This document shows positions 32,856-41,379 of a stretch of 41,379 nucleotides of DNA, in pieces (the stretch's first letter is position 1; every line of letters starts with the position of its first letter). The notes below the pieces were generated by a model. It saw nothing but the letters and a program-made list of their open reading frames with translations. It was not told the DNA's origin and did no database searches. Position numbers and translations under genes: made by a program. This DNA is from Xanthoparmelia taractica (taxonomy: Eukaryota; Ascomycota; Lecanoromycetes; Lecanorales; Parmeliaceae), in NCBI GenBank assembly GCA_033085395.1, contig JANQBS010000309.1:1-41379 (forward strand), given 5' to 3'.

Positions 32856-34508
32856 TCATGACAGGGCGCAGCCACCTGCCCACCAGCCCGAGTCTCTCCA
32901 GGGCTCACATATTGGAATCTCTCGATCTGTCGATATTGAGCGTGCGGGTCTGTTTACGTGAAGATCGGAGTGGCCATTGGTGGAGACGAAGTCATACTTC
33001 CCTAGTGTGGAATGATCTTCCAGGGAAAAGGTTGGCATTGGTGGGGTCTCGGATGGAGAAGTCACGGCACTCCCAAGATTGGCTGCGGCAACGTCTGTGC
33101 CTCTCATGATCTCCCGTGCAGCAAGGACGCAACCGCCATACGCGAATCGAATCAGCGAGTCCCCAGTCAAACTTCCAACAACAAAGACATTGGGGGAGAC
33201 CCCAAAGTTTGTCTCGACTTTGGACCTAAGAGTATGGCCAGAAATGGCGGGTTGAAGATCTTCTGTTTGATCAAGCGTATCCAGCACCTCCCCCGCAAGG
33301 CTGTTGTCGAGGTAGCTCAAAGACCCCCGCCTTCCAATCACGTACTCCATCTTGGAGATCTCCCTCTGCAAGATCGTTCCGTCTCCTATTTCTAGGCTGG
33401 CGAATGCAGTGTTACCATGTACTGCAACGTCCTTGATGTATGTATTTGGGAGTCCCTCGTAGAAATTATCCCAATCATGCTCCACGGAAAAGGGGTTGCA
33501 TTTTTTTCCCACCGGCGGTGAGCTCATACTGTTGGGGCCTAAGACTCGATTCGCGGCCAGCTTCATGCGCCTGTAGACACTAGCGTATTCAGGGTACGCC
33601 CGGGGGTGGCACGCTCGGAGGGGCGAGGGAGTGTTCTCAGGATCCCACTTGAAGATGTGGATGATCTTGCGATCAGCCGGTGTGGAAATGATGATGTCGG
33701 CAGCGGTGAAACCCGAGCCGACGACGAGCAATGGTGCATCGTTGGAAGCATCGGGACCTGGCAACGCGTAGAGTGGATGCAAGGATGGGCGTGGAGGGAT
33801 CAACTGAGAGAAGATGCCAGAAGCCAGGACCAGATGCCTGCAAGTGATGTTGTGCGAACCAATGTGAAAGCCAGCGTCAGTTCTTTGGACGTCTCCAACT
33901 TCCACACCGGTGAAAACCGAATCCTGAATCCCAACCTTTCTATAGTATACAGCGAGATATTCAGCTACCTCTCTCCGCGTTGGTCGGTGGAAGTTTGGTA
34001 AAGAGCAGCAGCGTCTTGTACTCTTATAGTGCTCCTCGAAGCTGTAACCTGGAAGCGACAGCATCTCCGCGTAGCTCAGTGTTCCTATATCCCAGCTAGC
34101 GCAGACCGGATTGTTTGCCCATTGCCCTCCAACTTGCGCAGTGTCGCCCAGAACCACATGTGAGACCTTCCTCCCAGGTTCAAGCCTCCACTCTAAACGT
34201 GTATCAAACTCTCCAGGATTCGTGTCGGCCAGAGGGCGAATGAGGGTATCGAGGAGGACGTTGATAGGAAGAGCCTGTGTGGAATAGGAGATACGGGAAG
34301 CTGCAAAGTGGGCTGTGAAGTCGTGAACATCAGCGTCGAGGAGACAAGGTGACTCGGAGAGTTTCTTGTGCAGTATAGGATCTGGGTGGGGATTCGTGGG
34401 AATGTAGTATGGTGTGTGGCCGTGGAGGATGAAGGAAAGGATGAGGGCGGAGGGGCCGTTGCCGACGATAACCGTGTCGACTTGCGCTGGCATAGGCTTC
34501 ACGGCCAT
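32856..34508 (-). CDS. OSGIN/OKL38-like FAD-dependent monooxygenase
   Basis: Single exon, 550 residues from ATG at 34508. The N-terminal Rossmann motif reads VDTVIVGNGPSALILSFILH (GxGPSA, FAD binding). A second dinucleotide fold follows with LLVVGSGFTAADIIIS (residues about 255-270, NADPH binding expected). Near the end, VFVVGSLTGDSLIRFAYGGC is the FAD-binding segment of this family, and the terminus EPWRDSGWWAGGCALS looks conserved. Vertebrate OSGIN1/2 are oxidative-stress-induced flavoproteins with monooxygenase-like folds; fungal homologues are mostly uncharacterised. Length is usual for the family and no damage is seen. Upstream, a double CCAAT box (ATTGGCCAAT, 34828-34837) may drive it. 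Confidence 0.85.
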   Translation of the reverse strand: MAVKPMPAQVDTVIVGNGPSALILSFILHGHTPYYIPTNPHPDPILHKKLSESPCLLDADVHDFTAHFAASRISYSTQALPINVLLDTLIRPLADTNPGEFDTRLEWRLEPGRKVSHVVLGDTAQVGGQWANNPVCASWDIGTLSYAEMLSLPGYSFEEHYKSTRRCCSLPNFHRPTRREVAEYLAVYYRKVGIQDSVFTGVEVGDVQRTDAGFHIGSHNITCRHLVLASGIFSQLIPPRPSLHPLYALPGPDASNDAPLLVVGSGFTAADIIISTPADRKIIHIFKWDPENTPSPLRACHPRAYPEYASVYRRMKLAANRVLGPNSMSSPPVGKKCNPFSVEHDWDNFYEGLPNTYIKDVAVHGNTAFASLEIGDGTILQREISKMEYVIGRRGSLSYLDNSLAGEVLDTLDQTEDLQPAISGHTLRSKVETNFGVSPNVFVVGSLTGDSLIRFAYGGCVLAAREIMRGTDVAAANLGSAVTSPSETPPMPTFSLEDHSTLGKYDFVSTNGHSDLHVNRPARSISTDREIPICEPWRDSGWWAGGCALS

Positions 34509-34827
34509 TTTGTAGGAATAGACGGTGCTTAGACCTCATGAAGAATACAATTGGATTGACGCTTCAAGGGTGAAGTCAGGGTTGACGTGGTGGGCCAGTC
34601 GCCACACTCGTCAAGGATTCCGTCATTGTCAGGAGTTGGAAGGGAAAAGCCTTCTTATATCTCGCAGCCGACATCTTGTTACAAGAATGATGTGTACTGT
34701 TCAGTACGACAGCAGATGGCCGGGGCGAATCCAGAGATGTGTCTTGCTATCAGTTCCCTCAATGGCTTTGTAAGCAGTGATACTTGATTCCTAAGACGAA
34801 TACTCTGTAGTCAAGATGGCCGAGTTC

Positions 34828-34837
34828 ATTGGCCAAT
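34828..34837. promoter_or_regulatory. Palindromic CCAAT box
   Basis: ATTGGCCAAT is a CCAAT motif on both strands. It lies about 320 bp upstream of the OSGIN-like start codon. CCAAT-binding complexes link fungal genes to redox control, so a role is plausible but inferred. Confidence 0.35.
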
Positions 34838-36727
34838 CACACACTTATTCTATCCGCGGGCCGGGGAAACACTCTTCCGTTGAGCTATTAGTCATCAACG
34901 TTTGAGCCACAAATATCACTTTACCCGTCATCCTCTATCTTTCTCATCGCCATTATTTCTCCATGTACTAATCTTCGCCAGACGCACCGTAGGGTCATTG
35001 ATTGCAGCTGACTCCAGGCCCCCGAGGCCCAAGTGAGATGGGGCCACGAGGCTGGAAATGAAGACATTGGGACAATGTCAATGGATCGCATGTGGTGGTG
35101 GATTGTCCCTGATCAATACTTTCCTTGTGTTGGTTGTGCAATCTAGTGACCTGTTCCGAGTATAGTGTTGCATATCCATTGATTGAAAAACCTTCAAGAG
35201 AAGGGATTGACCTTCCATACTACTCGCAATACGACTCAATGGTACTAATCCTTTCGATCCTCGCCAGAGCTCTCCAAGGAGCCACTCGACGCAACCATCA
35301 TCTTGCGTTGCTGGTCACATGTGCAAAGTTCTTGATTCCAGTGGACGAGGACGGGGGGCGACCTACGCACGGAATTACCAGACGGTCTGGAAGATTCTCA
35401 CGAATGAAAGGTCTTAATGGACTCAGCGTTTGACTTTTTTCAACCTCTAGTGCGTTGGGATCGTAGCACCCAACTGGCCAATTACATGGTTCGTTTTCCG
35501 AAGGAACATCCTTCCGGCATAGCTTTATTCATCGACGTTCGCAATTACATGTACTACGTTCGCTCCCTGATCGCTCTGGTACAACAATGTAGCTTGTTTC
35601 TGTCCTTTTTCTATGGCCATTAATTCATTGCGTGCTGTCATGCTATCCATGAGGCAGACGTGTGAGTTCTTAATGCTACATCTCCTTGATGTTCGGTCGT
35701 GGCCAGACGCCTGGTAGATTGGAGATTTGCAGTTGTCCCAAGACCCGACTGAAAATGCTTCCACAATGCACAGCTCTTCTTGATTGATGTGCTTTCGTCT
35801 GGCAACTTCATGGAGCCATTCAGTAAATTGGGGACAATCCAGGATGCCTGTCCGCAGCCAACAACTTATCTGCATGTCAATATTCACATAATATTTTGAA
35901 GTCCAAGTCGATTGCTGGGAGGGACTATGTCAAGGGATCGGAAGTCCCAGATTTAATTATATATGTGCATGATAAAGCAGGTATTTGGCATGAAAGGAGC
36001 ATTGATAATGCTAGATGCAATGGAGGTTTGGATTTCTTCATCCAGCTTGAGTGACTCGAAATGCTGCAGATTCCAGAAACAGCTCTATTATTTAAAAAAG
36101 CAATTGGGCCGAGGAGTACATCTGGTTCTGTAACGTGAAGTATCACAACTCCAAGAGAATGATATCCTAGGATGAGTGCAGCCAAGGCGTCCGCGCGAAA
36201 GACGGCCATCGCAAACGAGCAGCCTAGGAAGTAAGTCCGAACGAGCACTTAGGAAAAGGTAAAAAGGGACAGCTGACAGATGCGTAAGCCTGAGCGAGCG
36301 ATGAAGGTGAGGGAGACGAGGACGATGAGTTGAGAGCGTTGAAAAGACTGGATGGTCTCATATATCGTCGCTTCTTCTCCAGTACTTTCAGCCAGATGTG
36401 GAAGACTTTACGCCAGAGACACTCATAAGCTATAAACTCGACCACCGCAGATCTACTGCGTATTGGAATAGCTTTTAATGTTATAGGAGGAGAAGCCTGA
36501 TAAATCCTGATAAGCAGCACCTTACCACCAAGAGGGTTCAGTCGCCCAGGATTACCAAAGATTGCGTAAAATGCAGGTGTGCGCTCATTCGAATTTCTGG
36601 GATATGGGCAGCAAAGGAGGATCTGAAGGTAGACTACATCCAAATCCACCTAAATCTCTCTTCGAGATATAATCAACACCGTTCCATTCATTATACATGA
36701 CTAAGATTATGGCAAGGTAGCACAGCA
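34838..36727. other. No recognisable gene
   Basis: ORFs of 100-140 codons (35125-35433 plus, 35887-35525 minus, 36649-36224 minus) have no signature. The minus ORF at 36649-36224 ends in a Ser-rich run. Confidence 0.4.
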
Positions 36728-37678
36728 TCAAGTCATTCCAGTAACGATAGCACTCCCACTCACAAAATCCATCTCGTCCAAATTGCCCCTAATTCTATTA
36801 TCCCACGCCCATTCCCAGATCTTTTCGAAATTGCGACAAGTGTGCATGACCTTTCCTTCCGGTCTCAATTTGTTCGTCGCATCCGGCCGCCAGACAAAGG
36901 GACTGATATCCGCGGAGCACATGAGTGACTGCCGTATGGCATCGATGCAGTGGTCCGTGTGCTTGAAGCCGAGCAGGTGGTCGTCCTCTCCGTGCAGGCC
37001 AGGTGCCATTTGCGGATAGTACTCTGGGCTGAGAGCTTTGCGAATCATATTCTACCAATGTTAGATTTGAATGAGGAGGTGAACAGGGGTTTGAAAGGAC
37101 ATACCAAACAATGCAACTGGTGAAATATCTCTAAGCTTATCACGAAACCGTCGTCGCCGGGGATTTGAGATGTCGCATTGGGGAGGAGTGCGGCTTGCTT
37201 TTTTGAGATCCGGGTAGGATTAACTTTGGGGGAGGGTCAGTATTGGTGTATCTGCCTGGACGCAAAGAATCCGTACAATCATAGAGTGCGTCCCATGCCT
37301 CATCTAGCGTCGGCGATGGTGGTCCTTGGTAAGGACTGAGGCCACCATCGAAGCCACTGGTGAATAAGTGGGCTTGGTATTCCAGCACTTCTTGCGCAGG
37401 CGCTGGAGCAAATGGTAAGCAGGTGGTCTTTGGACAGAGGTAGCGAGGGCCATACAGTATAATACTTGTTGGAAAATTGCACTTTGCGGATCTCTGTGCA
37501 TGTATTGGTAGGCATGAGTCATGGCAAATGATGCGACAATTGCCCATGGGAGGAAACAAGTTATGAAAGATCTTATATGAGAGCGATGGAGTGGTAAAAG
37601 AGTGTATTGAGATGAGACTTGGATAGGACTACTCTTGGAGACAAGGCTGTAGCCTGAGTCTCTTGGTGACTTGAACAT
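36728..37678 (-). CDS. UstYa-like protein (DUF3328)
   Basis: Four exons: 37678-37456, 37402-37277, 37223-37105 and 37051-36728, giving 263 residues in frame. One transmembrane helix (SFITCFLPWAIVASFA, about residues 37-58) follows a short cytosolic N-terminus. Next comes the SPAQEVLEYQ motif, PSPTLDEAWDALYDF and RISKKQAALLPN. Both family HxxHC motifs are intact: HQLHC (residues 151-155) and HTDHC (187-191). UstYa-family proteins act in oxidative cyclisation of fungal RiPPs such as ustiloxin, and related proteins occur in cyclochlorotine and other clusters. No precursor peptide with repeats and KEX2-type sites, and no other Ust gene, was seen nearby. Start at 37678 is chosen because it gives a normal family N-terminus; an in-frame ATG lies further upstream. 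Confidence 0.87.
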
Positions 37679-38372
37679 ATTGAATGCCATATACACTAGC
37701 ATAAAAGGATTTTGACAGTCGTAGGTAGGAAAAATAGCCAGACACAAGCGGCCTTTCTTATACTCAACATTGCATGAGACCGCGAACAAAGATCGCTGAT
37801 TTCGATTTAATGCAATGATGACCTAGTCACATATCGATCGAAGACATTATCGGTTGGTGCGGAAAAATTGAACAAAATCAGCTTACCAAAGCCCGCATCT
37901 CTGCTGACTACGCAGAACCTCTTTGCCAACTACGCTTTCTATATTACCTTTTTAAGCTTACTAGCCAAGACAAACTTTCGTTCAGCTGCTAACTCACACG
38001 GCCAGCTCCGTACCTAGAACTGCAATGACCCTATGCCAAGTATCAGCTTGGCTGCTGAGAAGGTCTTATCTCACAGGTGGCAGAGTCTTGTATCGTTTCC
38101 TTATCAAAAACACCAAAATTCGACCAGCTTGAAAGCTGCGTGCTTGTTCAAGACATGAGAGTGAATCATCATTACCAAGTCAAGTCATTCACAGATATCT
38201 GGAAAAAAAAAAAAAGGATGTTGCAGCTACTTGCATGCCAAATTTCCCGCCAAAACTGCTAATGCGTCAGCCCTACAGCGCCGCTAAAAAGTGGACGAGC
38301 GCTACTCGTAGAATATAAGGTAAGCAGCCAAGACAGAAATCCTCTGGCCCAATATCACATTATCAACGTGCT
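37679..38372. other. Upstream of the UstYa-like gene, no other gene
   Basis: Presumed promoter of the UstYa-like gene on the minus strand. A run of 13 A lies at 38203-38215. No ORF of note. Confidence 0.4.
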
Positions 38373-41306
38373 CAATAGTCCAACTAGTCCGTCCAAAGGC
38401 CTGGACTGGTCCAAATTGAAGCTATCTTAATCGTCCACAGTCCGTTCAAAGTGTTAAATCGTTCGACTGTTTATGGACCAGTTCGACTAATAGTTCGAAG
38501 CCTCTTTTAGGTCTTCTAGTGCCTCTTCACCTTCTTTCTTTATAATATTAATAATTGTATATAAGTCTTTCTTCGTAAATATCTCTAATCGAAATTATAA
38601 CTTCAAATACTTTAATAATTTAATAATTATGCTTTTAAGCCTAGCCCTTTGATTAGAAATCGTATATTTAATCTCAAAAAAGACGCGTTTCGCTTCGAAG
38701 GATATAGTAGAAATAGAGTAGATATCTATAGTTATCTTTGATAGAAGAGGGTATCTGATTCTTTACTTAGACTTTAGCTATTAATTAAGTATCGTCTCGT
38801 TTTTTAAATTATCAGCAAGAAGCATAAAATTAGCTATATATTAATCTAACTTATCTCGTAAATGCTAATTTACTTAAAAACTCTTTTATCGCTCTTTTTA
38901 TTAATAGAATCTATTTTCGATCGATCTCGATATAGGCGAGAGTGAGGCTATAGATATATAGCTAGCGAGATTAGTAGAGGATCGATATTTAGTCTCTTAA
39001 AATATCTTTAATTTAATCTATATATTTGATTATTATTTAAGATTTTAGTGTTTAAAGTAGATTCATTTAATAATTAAATTAAGAACGATTACTACTATAT
39101 AGATCGGCGATCTTTTAATTTTATTTTAATACTTTAATAACTTCATGAATTTAGTTTAAAGAGACTCTCTCATAAAGGCGTAATTATTGAGTTCCTCTAT
39201 CGTATTTTTAAATATATTAATTAGAAAGTTTATAGTAGAAAGAATCTCACTTAAAGTAGCCCGATGACCTTTAGTTGCCTTCGTAGCATCGTGAAAATTT
39301 CGTAGAAAGTCGCAAATATAATTAAGTGTCTTTTATTCTTCTAAAGTTAAGGGATTCTTTTATAGATTCGATTTCTTATTAGTAATAGCGACAATAGTCT
39401 TTTTAAGTCTATATAGGGCTCGTTTTAGTATCTCGTATCAATAATTTCATTTAGTGCTATTGTCACGGTGTGGTATAAGGCCCTTGCTTCGGATCTTGAA
39501 TAATTAAATGCGCTTAAAATTGCCTATGATTTAGATAATAATATTATGTAGCTTGTTGAGAGGTCTTAGCTTTTTTTATTGATCTAAGATGACATCGAAG
39601 AGAGAGATAGCTAGATTCTCTAAATATTCGTAATTATCGACTATTTTTTCAAAAAGAAAGGTCTTAATAGCTAGATTAATAACGTAATCGTTATATCGAA
39701 GACGTCGCTGTTAAGCATTATAAAAGACTTCTTAATTACGTAAAGTATTAGTAATAGTCTTAATAAGAGAGTTATTTTAATAAGCATTATTTATAATTAT
39801 ATAGTCTAATTTATTGCGAATTTCATATTTATTAAGTATATTTAGAATAATCGCCGTCTAATTTAGATCTAAATAATCTCCTTATAGCTTAATAAGATCG
39901 AGAGTAATAATATTAAGCTTTGACTTCTTATTCGTAAAGTGTGCAATTATCGCTAAGAGTTTAAAGTACGGGTCCGAAAGGTGTGGTATATTTAATGGTA
40001 TGGGACTAGTTTTTCGAATACCATATCGAAAGGTATAAGATATCTTATACTTTCATTGGGTTTTTAATAAATATATTACGTGATATTTTTTTATATTCTA
40101 AAAATACGTAAAAAGCTTAAGCGAACACTTATATAATTATAAAATTCTATAAATAGATTAAAAAGATATAATTTTTTAAAAAAAGTTAAAAAAAAGTTAA
40201 AAACGATTATGTTCAACAGATATCACACCTTTTCGACCCGTAGTTTAAAGTTGTTTAATAACGTTTATATATCGCATATAATATAAATATCTAATAGTGT
40301 CGTAGCGAGTATATAACGTAGCCTTTGTTTTTTCTCCACAAATAGCTCTTTCGTATAAGTTTTAATTATTATATTAGAGTTGAAAAGAAGTTAATTAGTT
40401 ACTAAATTAACGTATTTAAGGAAGATTTAAAAGTCTTTATCTCTTACTTAACGAAAGAAGATATTTATTAAAACGATTCACTATAGATATAGATACTTTA
40501 GAGTAGTCTTATCGAGATCTATGCTTATAAGCTTCTTTCGCCTCTCTTCTTCTACCTTAAGATTAATCTTAATTTCTCGAAGAATAACTGCGTTAATAAA
40601 GATATCTTCTCTTATTCTCTTTTTAGCTACGTATATAGCTATAGACTTAATTAAGTGCTTTTCTTTCAGATATTAAGAGATTACCTCTATATCACCGCTA
40701 ACTTAATAGATTCTCAAGTAATAATTATACATTAATATCTTCTTTCGCTAAATAACGAACTTATATATAATAGGAGTCTTCGCTCTTAATCTCTTAAAGA
40801 AGATTAAGCCTAAGATAACGTCTAAAAAGAATTACGATATATAAGAAACACTCGATCTCGAATTAGGTATTTAAGAGAGATTTTTCGCTTATATATCTTT
40901 AGATAATTTCTTCTCTTGCTGTGTGCTTTTTGAGATAATAATAAATATCGAAATGAGTGATGTATAATTATCTAAAGGTCGTTAAGTGGGAGGATTAACT
41001 CGTTTCCTGGTTTTCTTAGGAGATATAACGTCTTTTCGAGTGTGCTTGTTACGCGTGTAATTGACGGGCTTAGAGGAGGTTATAGATCTCGCAGTTAGGG
41101 TGAAGAAGGTAATCTCAGTAGCAGGGATCTCTGATTAATTAGATTTATTATCGCTAGATATTATAGTAATGTGATTATTGAAGAATAATTAAAAATGTGT
41201 GATAATAAGTTAATGATGTGGGCTTTTTTCTTTGATTGCTACTAAAAATACGCCTAGTATAATTAGATATATACGTAAAAATCAGCCTTTAGAACACTTA
41301 TTAATA
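38373..41306 (-). mobile_element. RIP-mutated hAT transposon relic
   Basis: The left ~330 bp can be aligned by eye with the hAT element at 20323. Both have a GTCC-rich subterminal region, then a GAAGCTAT block, then a CAGTCCACAGTCCGT-type block (here TCGTCCACAGTCCGT), then the hAT-C coding region on the minus strand (about 38700-38510). Here that coding region has mostly lost its G and C in a C-to-T/G-to-A pattern. The AT-rich sequence continues to the window end without ORFs, as expected for a longer, RIP-inactivated copy holding the rest of a transposase. The right end is not identified, so how much of 39500-41306 belongs to it is uncertain. A MITE interrupts it at 39969-40240. Confidence 0.7.
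39969..40240. mobile_element. 272-bp MITE with TA target site (Tc1/mariner-like)
   Basis: The left end CGGGTCCGAAAGGTGTGGTA and the right end, read in reverse, CGGGTCGAAAAGGTGTGATA are terminal inverted repeats of about 20 bp with three mismatches. TA dinucleotides flank both ends (39967-39968 and 40241-40242), the target duplication of the Tc1/mariner group. There is no ORF. The body is AT-rich. Confidence 0.82.
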
Positions 41307-41379
41307 CGGGTCGGAAAGGTGTGGTATCTGTTGAACATAGTCGTTTTTAACTTTTTTTCAACTTTTTTTAAAAAATTAT
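41307..41379. mobile_element. Second copy of the MITE, inverted and cut by window end
   Basis: Starts after TA (41305-41306) with CGGGTCGGAAAGGTGTGGTA. Its 73 bases match the reverse complement of the right part of the copy at 39969-40240 with only a few differences. All differences seen are G-to-A or C-to-T in the left copy. The rest lies beyond the window. Confidence 0.82.

Noticed and set aside
17725..37678. One secondary-metabolite cluster joining the FAD oxidase, OSGIN-like and UstYa-like genes
   Set aside because: They are 13 kb or more apart, separated by transposons, a tRNA and a gene-free stretch, with no synthase or precursor gene seen.
1..41379. CRISPR array, bacterial operon or phage-type system
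   Set aside because: No spaced direct repeats of the right kind, and the introns, tRNA and gene families are those of a fungal nuclear genome.

Overview
The window looks like nuclear DNA of a filamentous ascomycete (Pezizomycotina; Dothideomycetes would fit, but I cannot fix the class). Genes have short GT-AG introns. There are fungus-specific families: a UstYa/DUF3328 protein, a vacuolar YVC1-type channel, a secreted FAD-linked oxidase and an OSGIN-like monooxygenase. Two strongly AT-rich blocks carry the pattern left by repeat-induced point mutation (RIP). No bacterial-style operons are present.

Layout. 1-3.4 kb: repeat-derived and relic DNA, with a 17-bp tandem repeat, a solo LTR with a perfect 5-bp target duplication, telomere-like repeats and a decayed FAD-oxidase relic. 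3.5-9.8 kb: three intact genes, an SDR dehydrogenase (minus), a YVC1-like TRP channel (plus) and a secreted Cys-rich protein (plus). 11.1-13.1 kb: a frameshifted GNAT-like pseudogene whose 5' end abuts a TTAGGG repeat. 14.3-15.5 kb: sideroflexin, five exons. 15.7-16.9 kb: AT-rich RIP-like block. 17.7-19.7 kb: secreted FAD-linked oxidase, five exons. 20.2-20.9 kb: a solo LTR into which a 572-bp hAT element has jumped. 22.6-24.7 kb: an F-box-like fungal protein, three exons. 24.7-30.1 kb: a stretch with no recognisable gene. 30.1 kb: tRNA-Arg(UCG). 31.9-34.5 kb: a small membrane protein and an OSGIN-like monooxygenase. 36.7-37.7 kb: a four-exon UstYa-like protein. 38.4 kb to the end: a heavily mutated hAT relative interrupted by a TA-flanked MITE, with a second, inverted MITE copy cut by the window edge.

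The host genes do not form an obvious pathway. Sideroflexin, the YVC1-like channel and the tRNA are housekeeping-type genes. The SDR, FAD oxidase, OSGIN-like and UstYa-like genes are oxidoreductase-type genes common in accessory fungal regions, but no backbone synthase or RiPP precursor was seen. The most informative story is the mobile DNA: nested insertions with readable target duplications, an empty-site relative, and intact versus RIP-mutated copies of related elements in one window. Splice sites were placed by hand and checked for reading frame. They are inferences, not transcript evidence.
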